Below are positions 1 through 6,569 of a stretch of DNA of 6,708 nucleotides, piece after piece; positions within the stretch are counted from its first letter, which is position 1, and each line of letters opens with the position of its first letter. The stretch spans positions 1 through 6,708 of the forward strand of contig JAHEJF010000090.1 of the NCBI GenBank assembly GCA_024639025.1, given 5' to 3'. The notes under the pieces are model-generated. The model had not been told where the DNA came from. It worked only from the letters and a program-made list of their open reading frames with translations, and did no database searches. The stretch comes from Ahrensia sp. (GTDB lineage: Bacteria > Pseudomonadota > Alphaproteobacteria > Rhizobiales > Rhizobiaceae). The position numbers and the translations under genes are program-made.

Positions 1-455
1 GTGCCCACAAAGCCAAATTCTGCACCAGCATAGGGTGTAACGGTGTAGTCCGTCATGGCTATGGAATTGGAGATTGTGCTTCCAATACTGGCAAACCAGC
101 CATCCAGCGATCCCAAGCCATATTTGAAGCCAGTATCCAGTGTGTTGTCGATGATACGCCGTCCGATATCGCCGTCGACTATGCCGCCATTAACATAAAT
201 CGAGCCCGCGCTGTTCTCAGTGATATCAAAGGAGAGGGCGGTTCCAGCTCCGAAGACCGCCAGATTTTCTGTTTCGGCAGAGCCTGCCTCACCCGAACCC
301 AGGAAATAGCCTGCATTGGCGATCAACCTCTTTTCACCACAGGGATCGGACCCTGCTTCGATCATCAATCCATGCAGTGAGCTGTCTACGCCGGTGGAGT
401 CCTGCGAGATTTGCGTGGTGCCCAAATCGATGCCCAGATAGGGCGCGCACTCAAG
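1..455 (-). other. Partial autotransporter beta-barrel domain
   Basis: From about residue 884 the protein switches from repetitive passenger to alternating hydrophobic/polar strands punctuated by Gly and aromatic residues. It contains HGLMIEAGSD, a GYFLGSGE turn, AGSIYVNGGIVDGDIGRR, and a final VTPYAGAEFGFVG strand. The order of these elements follows the PF03797 barrel: an early glycine-rich strand pair, a strand with D-x-x-x-R, then 'Py.g.e.gf'. About 150 of the expected 250-280 residues are present; the C-terminal strands and terminal aromatic residue are outside the window. The only two cysteines of the visible protein, C886 and C922, lie here. Confidence 0.7.
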
Positions 456-3104
456 CGCCTGGTTATCTTCGGTTCGATGATCGGCGCCCGGTCTGCGATA
501 ATCAACCAACTGTGAAAATTGCTCAGAGAAGAGATGCGTTGCATTGACGTGCAATGATGGATCCGCGATCAGAACCCGGTTTCCGGTATTCAACAGCGTG
601 ACAAGACTACGCCCCGCATCGATTGCTTCAAATGGAGATGCGATCGTCAAATCAGCGTTGGTTCCTCGGCGTGCAACAAGTGAATCGTTGCCTGCGCCCA
701 TATTGATGGTTCCGATCAGTGTCGTGAAAGGGCTGATGATCAGTGTGTCGTCACCCGACCCCTGCAGGTAAATCGCTGTGCCCATTGCTCCGTCGAGTGA
801 GGCTATCTCGCCGGGCGTGTCGATAAATACGCTGCCGTCTGTCAGCTGACTCGCAACAAGCGCTGAAGGTCCTGTGATACGACCCGTGTTGAAGATGTAT
901 CCGCGGTCAAAGACCATGCCGGAACCGGTCATTCCAGTGATACTGCCATAGTTCAGCGCTGAAATGGCACCTGCGCCATTTATGCCGTTTCTCTGACCGT
1001 AGATGTGCCCAACGTTTTGGATGCTGGAGCTGGAGCCCAGAGGTTTAATAAAAATGCCGTCTGAATTAGGGCCGGCGGCCTTAATTGCTGCACCTGTTCC
1101 AACGAAGGCGCTGGATAAAGTTGAATCAAATAATATGCCGTGCGAATCCGCGCCAACTGTGAAGACGCCTGAGCCGTTGCCGATCAAGGAGAGTTCCGAA
1201 AGTGGTCCGGCAAATGTGATGCCGGATGAATTATCACCGCGCGTGACAATCCTTGACCATTGCCCATTAATTGTCGCGCGGTTTGTGGCTTCCTGTGTTC
1301 CCGAAGAGCCCAGATAGGCGCCAGTCGAAAATGCTCCGACTGTCTCAATCAGGATGTTGTGGCCAAGCATGCGCAAGAAGGAGGCGCCGCGCTCTCCACC
1401 CAATGCGATCGAGCTCACACCTATGGCGTTATTGCCACGCGTCGAGATGCGCGATCCAGCGCCTGTAACCAATAAATCTGATGATGCCCAATTGCCGGTG
1501 GTTAGGGCAAGGATGCCATGCGCGTTTGTGCCTGCAGTTTCGATTTTGCTGTTGGCTCCGGTCATGGCAAACCGTGAATCGGCGTGTGTAAGGTCCGAAA
1601 CCAGAGACAAATAGCCAATCGCTTTGTCAGCGCGCGTGGAAATCGCAGCACTGTGCCCAGAGATGTTCAACTGGTTTGATGAGCCCGCGACGCCTGAAGC
1701 GATGCTCGCAATTGCGTGTGAGCTTTCTCCGACTGTTGCCACGCGCGCGTAACCGCCTGCCAGAGTGACTTCATTGTTGGCGCTTGCCTGGCTGACCGAC
1801 CACAAAGACATTGCCGTCGACTCCTGGCCATCGGTCGTGATGGAGGCATTGCTACCTTCCACCGTTGCACGATTGCCGGCGTTTGCTTGCGACAGTGTGG
1901 CGGCATGCATGCCATATGCCTGGTCGCCACGTGTGTTGATTGACAGATTGTTGCCTGCAAATTGCAAATGCTGACTGGCAGCGCCAGTGCCGCTTGAAAC
2001 CAGGCTCGATATACCAAACGCACCATGGCCCTGTGTTGAAATCGCAGCGTTGCTGCCATCTATTTTCAAAAGGTTACTGGCTTGTCCATTGCCGCGTATC
2101 GAAAACTGAAAAGCTGCAGAATTTTGACCTGAGGTTGTCGCGCTGAATGCATTGGCTGAAATTTGTGTAAGCGCGTTGGCTGATTTTTCGGCAAAGAGCA
2201 TTGTGTTGAACGCCGGTGCGTTCGAGCCGGTGGTAGAAGCGATAGTCCCATGGCCCGAGATCAGTGTTTTGGCAAAGAGAGAATCCTGAAAGCTGGCGCC
2301 GGTCAGTGAAACCGCTGACGTGTTGGGCAGGGCGCTGACCAAGCTGCTGCCATGGCCTGCCAAATTGGTATTGAGTTTCAGCTTTCCGTTGTTTTGCGCA
2401 GCCAGGCCAATACTGCCAGCGCCTGAAACGAGCGACCCGTATACAGCGCCAGGCGAATTTTTGAGCAGGTTGAACGTCGTTTCGGAACCGGAATTGGTTT
2501 GGTTGTAGCCTGTGTTGAACGCTGCGCCCAATGGCGCCTGGATGTCGACTGATGCTTGCGCGTCGGTGTTGGCATTCAATGTGCTTCCCGCAGTTACCGA
2601 AAGATCGGAGTCAACGTCGCTCGTCGCATCAGCATCCAGCATGCCAATAGAGCTGGCAGAAGCCGAAGCATTACCGGAGGTGGCAATATTGATGGAAGGG
2701 GTTGTATTGCCAAACAACAGTCCGCCATTGGCAAATCCCAATCCATCGGTATTAGCGAAGCTAAAATCGGGACCGATTGCGACAAATGCACCACTGATTG
2801 AGGCGGAATATCCTGCCAGCACGGTGTCGCCAGCCAGCACTACATTGCTATTGGCGTTGGCAGTCTCGGTCGCTGAACCTACGGCAAAGGGCAGCACTAT
2901 CGACGCGCCCGTCGAATTTGCTTCATAAGCGACGACGCTGGTTTCCATCGGAACAAAAAAGACAGGTGAATATGCCCAACTCGAAGCTATCGCAGAATCC
3001 TGCGCAAATGCAGCCTTGTCCGCTGTCCCAAGTACTATTACCAGTCCAAGGAGCAAAGGTTTGAAACTACCAACTCTGTTGGTCGTGCCAGATCCCACCA
3101 TCAT
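1..3104 (-). CDS. Autotransporter-type outer-membrane protein, C-terminus cut by window edge
   Basis: An open frame of 1034 codons without a stop runs from the ATG at 3104 to the left edge. Residues 1-34 look like a signal peptide: R10 and K15, a hydrophobic core at 16-28, and an AFA|QD cleavage site after A34. Residues 35 to about 280 are low-complexity and Ala/Ser/Asn-rich. Residues about 345-690 carry regular repeats of about 33 residues fitting a beta-solenoid passenger. Two GxGxDxL motifs lie at 782-809. From about 884 the sequence has alternating beta-strand character ending in 'TVTPYAGAEFGFVG' (1021-1034), which resembles the PF03797 autotransporter barrel. By family knowledge the barrel sits in the outer membrane and the passenger is exposed at or released from the surface. 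About 120-150 barrel residues should lie beyond the window. An in-frame TAA at 3108-3110 makes 3104 the earliest possible start; a second ATG follows at 3101. No Shine-Dalgarno is evident near it. The role could be adhesion, but no adhesin-specific domain is visible. Confidence 0.88.
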   Translation of the reverse strand, partial: MMVGSGTTNRVGSFKPLLLGLVIVLGTADKAAFAQDSAIASSWAYSPVFFVPMETSVVAYEANSTGASIVLPFAVGSATETANANSNVVLAGDTVLAGYSASISGAFVAIGPDFSFANTDGLGFANGGLLFGNTTPSINIATSGNASASASSIGMLDADATSDVDSDLSVTAGSTLNANTDAQASVDIQAPLGAAFNTGYNQTNSGSETTFNLLKNSPGAVYGSLVSGAGSIGLAAQNNGKLKLNTNLAGHGSSLVSALPNTSAVSLTGASFQDSLFAKTLISGHGTIASTTGSNAPAFNTMLFAEKSANALTQISANAFSATTSGQNSAAFQFSIRGNGQASNLLKIDGSNAAISTQGHGAFGISSLVSSGTGAASQHLQFAGNNLSINTRGDQAYGMHAATLSQANAGNRATVEGSNASITTDGQESTAMSLWSVSQASANNEVTLAGGYARVATVGESSHAIASIASGVAGSSNQLNISGHSAAISTRADKAIGYLSLVSDLTHADSRFAMTGANSKIETAGTNAHGILALTTGNWASSDLLVTGAGSRISTRGNNAIGVSSIALGGERGASFLRMLGHNILIETVGAFSTGAYLGSSGTQEATNRATINGQWSRIVTRGDNSSGITFAGPLSELSLIGNGSGVFTVGADSHGILFDSTLSSAFVGTGAAIKAAGPNSDGIFIKPLGSSSSIQNVGHIYGQRNGINGAGAISALNYGSITGMTGSGMVFDRGYIFNTGRITGPSALVASQLTDGSVFIDTPGEIASLDGAMGTAIYLQGSGDDTLIISPFTTLIGTINMGAGNDSLVARRGTNADLTIASPFEAIDAGRSLVTLLNTGNRVLIADPSLHVNATHLFSEQFSQLVDYRRPGADHRTEDNQALECAPYLGIDLGTTQISQDSTGVDSSLHGLMIEAGSDPCGEKRLIANAGYFLGSGEAGSAETENLAVFGAGTALSFDITENSAGSIYVNGGIVDGDIGRRIIDNTLDTGFKYGLGSLDGWFASIGSTISNSIAMTDYTVTPYAGAEFGFVG
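675..767 (-). other. Pair of RTX-like GxGxDxL motifs in the autotransporter
   Basis: Residues 782-788 read GSGDDTL and residues 803-809 read GAGNDSL, separated by a beta-rich stretch. They resemble single turns of calcium-binding RTX nonapeptide repeats (GGxGxDxUx). Two isolated copies do not make a calcium roll. Similar GDD/GND turns occur between the passenger and barrel of many alphaproteobacterial autotransporters, so this probably marks the last coils of the solenoid before the linker. Confidence 0.55.
1035..2072 (-). repeat. About 33-residue protein repeats in the autotransporter passenger
   Basis: A degenerate motif I-x-T-x-G-x-x-[AS]-x-G-[IV] recurs with its first position at residues 355, 389, 422, 455, 488, 521, 553, 586, 619, 647 and 674. 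Spacings are 34, 33, 33, 33, 33, 32, 33, 33, 28 and 27. Examples are ISTQGHGAFGI (355-365), INTRGDQAYGM (389-399), ISTRGNNAIGV (553-563) and IVTRGDNSSGI (619-629). Between motifs lies a variable stretch and often a strand with the pattern L-x-[IVM]-x-G. Two weaker units may precede, near 288 and 320. The repeat is visible at protein level; the DNA copies have diverged, so it is old rather than a fresh tandem duplication. Repeats like this usually fold as beta-solenoid coils in autotransporter passengers, which is inference here. Confidence 0.8.
3003..3104 (-). other. Sec signal peptide of the autotransporter
   Basis: Residues 1-34 show the three-part signal peptide layout: a basic N-region with R10 and K15, a hydrophobic core (PLLLGLVIVLGTA, 16-28), and a C-region ending AAFA before QDS. 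Cleavage is predicted after A34. There is no long N-terminal extension of the kind seen in some large autotransporters. Confidence 0.8.
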
Positions 3105-3370
3105 GGTTTAAATTTCTATTCATCCCCAATGAATAAATTATTATGTGGCTGTATCGATGTAAGAAGATGGTTACTTGAAAATTTATGCTATTTGCCAGTA
3201 GTTTTATCGCGTGAATATAGCGTTATTAATTAACTCAATCATGCGTTGATGGTTAATCAAAACTTCGAAATGTTGGATAATAAATTATGAGTGCAAGGTG
3301 ACTTTTGCCCATTTGATCTTAATCGGCACGATAAGAATTGCGGGCTTTCGGATGGCGATATCCGCTCCGA
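3105..3370. promoter_or_regulatory. AT-rich gene-free region upstream of the autotransporter
   Basis: These 266 bases lie between the stop of the LacI-type gene and the start of the autotransporter, both on the minus strand, so the region must hold any separate autotransporter promoter. It is clearly richer in A and T than the flanking genes. TATATT on the minus strand (3214-3219) could be a -10 box, but no good -35 lies at the right distance, so I do not call a promoter. A GGGGA sequence lies about 20 bases upstream of the ATG, too far for a normal ribosome-binding site. An inverted repeat sits at 3246-3260. I see no strong terminator hairpin with a T-run for the regulator gene and no coding potential. 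Confidence 0.5.
3246..3260. promoter_or_regulatory. Inverted repeat TTGAT-N5-ATCAA, candidate operator
   Basis: The sequence TTGATGGTTAATCAA is a perfect 5-bp inverted repeat around a 5-base spacer, 142 bp upstream of the autotransporter ATG. It shares TTGATGGTT and the second following base with the sequence at 4415-4425 beside the regulator gene (10 of 11 positions), suggesting a common binding protein. It is one base longer than the Fnr/FixK consensus TTGAT-N4-ATCAA, so I do not call it an Fnr box. Confidence 0.35.
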
Positions 3371-4414
3371 CTAGGATTTTAGCGGCGAAAGCTGAAGGGC
3401 TGGTATGTTGAACGGCGTTATCAACTGAATGTCATTCAATACCGTTTGATTTGGTGGATTGCCCAATCTGTGCCGCGCTGCAATCGCCACCAGCGCATTA
3501 TGCATATCTTGGTTGAGGTCATGATACAGCACGAAACTGATCTGCCCCTGCTTAAGCAATTGCAGGTTGTCGCTATCAAGATCGTGACCGATGAAGTGGG
3601 CAGGTTTGAGGTGTTGGTTCTCAAGCACTTCGAGAATTGCCCTATTGCCTCCGCCCATGGAGTAAACGGCACTCAAATGCGTTACATCGGCCAGTTTTTC
3701 GGCAAGCAGTCGTTTGGTGTCACCTGAAACTCCGGCGCCGCCGGAAACTACAATTAGTTTGAGGCCGGGACGCAGTTTGAAGAGTTGCCTCTTGAAGTGC
3801 TCAAAGCGTTCGGCTTCACCCTGGAATTCATCCTGGCTGCGTGTCGTCAGTACAATACCGCTTGGATCTGAGAGCACCTTGTCGATCACAAAGGCGGCCG
3901 TGCGTCCGGCGTTGGCATTGTCAATACCAACATATTTTGTGCGCATGGTGTCAGGGAGGTCTGTAGCCAGAGTAACAACCGGCGTGCCTCCAGCCTCTAG
4001 CCTATCCACTCCTTCTCTCACCAACGGGATATCCCGAGCCTTGAGTAACACACCCTGAGTGCCCCTTTTCCTGATGCGTTCAAATGCCAGTTCAATATCG
4101 GCACTCGTCATGACTTCCTGAAACAGAAACCGCGGGCGAAAGGCAACAGAGTGAAATTCCGAAATAGTTGTCTCGCATGCAGCTCTCACCTGGTCGCTGA
4201 ACCGTCGCGGCGCCTCGACAATGACGTCAATAAACATCTTTCTGCCGCGCGCTGCCATTTGCAGCTCTTGCGCTTCAAGCTCCTTCAATGCGGCCTGTAT
4301 GCGAACCTTGGTCTGAGGGCTTACATGCGCGCGGTTGTTGAGCACGCGATCGACGGTAGCTGTGCCTAGTCCAGCTTGTCTTGCAATTTCCTTGATGGGG
4401 AAGCGATGGGTCAT
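3371..4414 (-). CDS. LacI-family transcriptional regulator
   Basis: This 347-residue protein has an N-terminal LacI-type helix-turn-helix: IKEIARQAGLGTATVDRVLN at residues 7-26, followed by NRAHVSPQTKVRIQAAL. The rest is a periplasmic-binding-protein-like sensor domain ending with 'GHDLDSDNLQLLKQGQISFV' and 'YHDLNQDMHNALVAI', typical of the Peripla_BP_4 sugar-sensing type. It should bind DNA as a dimer in the cytoplasm and respond to a small, possibly sugar-like ligand; the ligand cannot be read from sequence. D22 in 'ATVDRVLN' replaces the usual Ser, and the usual Y-x-P-N hinge after the DNA-binding domain is absent (ELEAQELQMAARGRK instead), features shared by a recognised subfamily. I chose the ATG at 4414 because the helix-turn-helix then starts at residue 5, as is normal. 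A TTG at 4450 would add 12 residues without homology. The gene is divergent from the dioxygenase. Confidence 0.9.
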   Translation of the reverse strand: MTHRFPIKEIARQAGLGTATVDRVLNNRAHVSPQTKVRIQAALKELEAQELQMAARGRKMFIDVIVEAPRRFSDQVRAACETTISEFHSVAFRPRFLFQEVMTSADIELAFERIRKRGTQGVLLKARDIPLVREGVDRLEAGGTPVVTLATDLPDTMRTKYVGIDNANAGRTAAFVIDKVLSDPSGIVLTTRSQDEFQGEAERFEHFKRQLFKLRPGLKLIVVSGGAGVSGDTKRLLAEKLADVTHLSAVYSMGGGNRAILEVLENQHLKPAHFIGHDLDSDNLQLLKQGQISFVLYHDLNQDMHNALVAIAARHRLGNPPNQTVLNDIQLITPFNIPALQLSPLKS

Positions 4415-4432
4415 TTGATGGTTTATTGATGG
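4415..4432. repeat. TTGATGG direct repeats, 11-bp period, candidate operator
   Basis: TTGATGG occurs at 4415-4421 and again at 4426-4432, separated by TTTA. The 11-bp period places both copies on about the same face of the helix. They lie immediately upstream of the regulator's ATG and cover its candidate -10 and transcription start, where binding would repress. A related half, TTGATTG on the minus strand, lies at 4444-4450. The same motif appears at 3246-3256. The arrangement is not the CG-centred palindrome usual for LacI operators, so the binder is uncertain. Confidence 0.4.
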
Positions 4433-4450
4433 ATTTTTTGTCACAATCAA
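4422..4450 (-). promoter_or_regulatory. Candidate promoter of the LacI-type gene, possibly leaderless
   Basis: On the minus strand TTGATT (4450-4445) and AATAAA (4427-4422) are separated by exactly 17 bases. Each matches the sigma-70 consensus at four of six positions. Transcription would start about seven bases after the -10, at or next to the A of the ATG at 4414. That fits the absence of a Shine-Dalgarno sequence in front of this ATG and would give a leaderless mRNA. The match is modest. Confidence 0.35.
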
Positions 4451-4480
4451 GCGTCGCGAGCGTGTATGTTTGTTTCAACG

Positions 4481-4486
4481 AGGAGG
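4481..4486 (+). promoter_or_regulatory. Strong ribosome-binding site for the dioxygenase
   Basis: AGGAGG lies seven bases before the ATG at 4494. This decides the start: the in-frame TTG at 4470 would put the ribosome-binding site inside the coding region. Confidence 0.85.
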
Positions 4487-4493
4487 ATCTGCG

Positions 4494-5672
4494 ATGAATA
4501 TTCAAGACACACATAATGACGGGTACTACAGCGAAGCGCTTTGCGACATTGGAGAGTTTTCGTCTCTTGTGGAGAGGCAGGTCACTCCGGCAGATGCTCC
4601 CAACGCCGACTTAATAGAAAAGAATGTACCAATCTATGATGTTGCCAAGATTGGCGATCAACTTGTCGGGCAGGGCAGGCAAACCTTGATGGCCGAATGG
4701 GCCAACATACTCAAAGATGGTGCAGGCGTATTTGTGCTCAAAAACGCTCAAACCGATCTTGAAGCAATCGATGATGCCACGGCCATTTTTGAACAGATCA
4801 TCAAGGAAGAAAAGGAGGCGGGAATTGCTGAAGCAGATCATTTTGCTGCGGCGGGCTCGAATGATCGCATCTGGAACACGCTGCAAAAGTTGTGTCTGGC
4901 CTCTCCAGAGACGCATCTGAGATATTTCGCTTGTCCAGCAATGGATGCAGCCGCCGAGGCGTGGCTGGGCCCCAATTATCAAATGACTGCACAGATCAAT
5001 CTTGTCCATCCTGGCGGTCAAGCACAACGAGCACATCGCGACTATCATTTGGGATTTCAGCCCGCCGATGTGAGTGCGCTCTATCCAAAACATGTGCATG
5101 ATCTATCGCCGCTCATGACGCTTCAGGGTGGACTGGCGCATTGCGACATGCCGATCGAGAGTGGACCAACAAAGCTGTTGCCATTTTCTCAAACATATCG
5201 ACCTGGCTATGCGGCTTGGCGCCGAGACGACTTCCGCGCCTATTTTGAAAATAACTATGTTCAACTGCCGCTCAAGAAAGGCGATGCGCTGTTCTTTAAT
5301 CCAGCGCTGTTTCACGCCGCCGGTGAAAATCGCAGCACAGATGTACATCGCATGGTCAATTTGTTTCAGGTTTCGTCTGCATTTGGCCGCTCGCTGGAAA
5401 ACGTCGATCGGGCCCGGATGTGCAAGGCTTTGTACGAACCGCTGGCTAAATCCTGGCACTCAAAAGAGTTGTCTGATGCCCAATTCAGGGCGGTGATTGC
5501 ATCGACAGCCGAAGGATACTCTTTCCCGACAAATCTTGACACGGATCCGCCTGTGGGCGGGCTTGCACCTGAAACGCAAGCTGACTTGCTTCGCAAAGCA
5601 GTCGATTCAAATATGTCGCTTCCAGAATTTGGTTCAATGCTGGATGCACTTGAGGCCAAGAAACGCGCATGA
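4494..5672 (+). CDS. PhyH-family Fe(II)/2-oxoglutarate-dependent dioxygenase, substrate unknown
   Basis: This 392-residue protein belongs to the phytanoyl-CoA dioxygenase (PhyH) family, which couples decarboxylation of 2-oxoglutarate to hydroxylation of a substrate at a mononuclear iron. The iron-binding triad is visible: H181 and D183 in 'RAHRDYHLGF', and H274 in 'DALFFNPALFHAAGENRS'. R286, 12 residues after the distal His, is the likely 2-oxoglutarate carboxylate ligand; R280 is a less likely alternative. The double-stranded beta-helix core spans roughly 165-295. The protein is longer than most bacterial PhyH enzymes, with about 60 extra N-terminal residues and about 95 C-terminal residues (298-392) rich in helix-forming residues. 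It has no signal peptide and should be cytoplasmic. It is transcribed away from the LacI-type regulator, 79 bp distant, which probably controls it. The family also includes halogenases, but D183 in the facial triad argues for hydroxylation. The substrate cannot be inferred; a true phytanoyl-CoA role is unlikely. Confidence 0.87.
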   Translation: MNIQDTHNDGYYSEALCDIGEFSSLVERQVTPADAPNADLIEKNVPIYDVAKIGDQLVGQGRQTLMAEWANILKDGAGVFVLKNAQTDLEAIDDATAIFEQIIKEEKEAGIAEADHFAAAGSNDRIWNTLQKLCLASPETHLRYFACPAMDAAAEAWLGPNYQMTAQINLVHPGGQAQRAHRDYHLGFQPADVSALYPKHVHDLSPLMTLQGGLAHCDMPIESGPTKLLPFSQTYRPGYAAWRRDDFRAYFENNYVQLPLKKGDALFFNPALFHAAGENRSTDVHRMVNLFQVSSAFGRSLENVDRARMCKALYEPLAKSWHSKELSDAQFRAVIASTAEGYSFPTNLDTDPPVGGLAPETQADLLRKAVDSNMSLPEFGSMLDALEAKKRA

Positions 5673-5814
5673 GCACAATGAGCGGGCAAAAGGCGGCATA
5701 CATGGTGGCCCTGTGTTCTCCTGTGAGATAACAAATGCGGACTGTTGTCTTTCAACAATGATGGCTAAACTCGGCGGGTAAGACTGCACTCCCATGAAGT
5801 GAGTAGAAGCACCG
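5673..5814. other. 142-bp spacer between dioxygenase and permease genes
   Basis: I see no convincing gene or promoter here. A small perfect hairpin, TGTTG (5743-5747) with CAACA (5753-5757) around a 5-base loop, has no T-run and is too weak to call a terminator. Several two- to eight-codon ORFs start here (5735, 5758, 5794), without good ribosome-binding sites. The gap is longer than usual for an operon, so whether the permease is co-transcribed with the dioxygenase is open. Confidence 0.45.
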
Positions 5815-6564
5815 TTGGAAACCGAATTTGTTTTGCTGGTGGCAATGCTGTTTGCGTTGATTGCCGTACTCTATTCGTCAGTGGGCTATGGCGGCGCATC
5901 GGGCTACATCGCGGTCATGGCGCTTTTGAGTATTGCGCCGGAAACCATTCGACCCGTTGCCCTTTCTCTCAATATTGTCGTGGCAGGTTTCGCTGGCTAT
6001 CGTTACGTCAGGGCCGATCTTGTTGATTGGACCAAGATGCTGCCGCTGGTGATCACCTCGGTGCCTTTTGCATTCCTGGGTGGTATCGTTGCACTGCCGT
6101 CAGAAATCTATCGGCCACTCATGGGGTTCCTGCTGATTATTTCAGCCTGCTATCTGTTTTGGCAGAGCATTGGAAAACTCGAAGGACTCAATTCCGACGA
6201 GAGCCGGGTTCCACGCTTGGTGGGTGCCGGGGCAGGTGCCTTGATCGGATTTCTATCCGGACTCACCGGCATTGGTGGTGGCGTGCTATTGAGCCCGCTA
6301 ATGTTGCTGCTCAATTGGGCCAGCATTCGCAAAACAGCGGCGATAGCCGCGTTCTTCATCCTGTTCAATTCAATTGCAGGGCTGGCGGGCAACATCGTCA
6401 GCTTAAACAACATACCGTCGGCATTGCCGGTCTGGGCGGGGGCTGTTCTGATCGGCGCCTGGATAGGCACCAGCCTTGGCTTGAAGCTTCTGCCGGTGCG
6501 CTACCTTGTATGGCTTCTGACGCTGGCTATCCTGATTTCAGGTTTCAAATTTCTCTTCAGTTGA
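5815..6564 (+). CDS. TauE/SafE-family membrane permease
   Basis: This 249-residue, very hydrophobic protein has about eight membrane segments (around 4-21, 28-45, 46-64, 75-93, 99-116, 135-165, 174-193, 204-222 and 230-248; boundaries are rough and some may merge). It shows the internal two-fold repeat of the TauE/SafE family (PF01925): 'SSVGYGGASGYIAVM' at 21-35 in the first half and 'LTGIGGGVLLSPLML' at 150-164 in the second. Members move anions such as sulfite, sulfoacetate or other organic acids across the inner membrane; the substrate here is unknown. The only possible upstream start in frame is the TTG at 5815, because TGA occurs at 5800-5802; a weak AGAAG lies just before it. The alternative is the ATG at 5845, which would cut into the first membrane segment. 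The length is normal for the family. Confidence 0.88.
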   Translation: METEFVLLVAMLFALIAVLYSSVGYGGASGYIAVMALLSIAPETIRPVALSLNIVVAGFAGYRYVRADLVDWTKMLPLVITSVPFAFLGGIVALPSEIYRPLMGFLLIISACYLFWQSIGKLEGLNSDESRVPRLVGAGAGALIGFLSGLTGIGGGVLLSPLMLLLNWASIRKTAAIAAFFILFNSIAGLAGNIVSLNNIPSALPVWAGAVLIGAWIGTSLGLKLLPVRYLVWLLTLAILISGFKFLFS

Positions 6565-6569
6565 TTTTT

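Noticed and set aside
544..3064. Many open frames of 60-140 codons on both strands within 1-3104
   Set aside because: They overlap the 1034-codon minus-strand frame, which has a signal peptide, repeats and barrel. The minus-strand ones at 1667-2059, 2066-2251, 2378-2575 and 2594-2794 are in a different frame, and none has recognisable features.
3246..3260. Fnr/FixK box upstream of the autotransporter
   Set aside because: The half-sites TTGAT and ATCAA are right, but the spacer is five bases rather than the four of the consensus.
4415..4450. TTG start at 4450 for the LacI-type regulator
   Set aside because: It adds 12 residues before the helix-turn-helix, which normally begins within the first few residues, and it overlaps the candidate promoter and repeats.
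4454..4459. TCGCGA as a LacI-type CG-centred operator in front of the dioxygenase
   Set aside because: Only six bases are palindromic; the flanking bases do not extend the symmetry, so it is no better than chance.
4470..4493. TTG start at 4470 for the dioxygenase
   Set aside because: It would place the perfect AGGAGG at 4481-4486 inside the gene; the ATG at 4494 is correctly spaced from it.
5735..5802. Short ORFs MRTVVFQQ (5735), MMAKLGG (5758) and MK (5794) as remnants or leader peptides before the permease
   Set aside because: They are too short, lack ribosome-binding sites and show no rare-codon run or attenuator hairpin, so chance is the simpler explanation.
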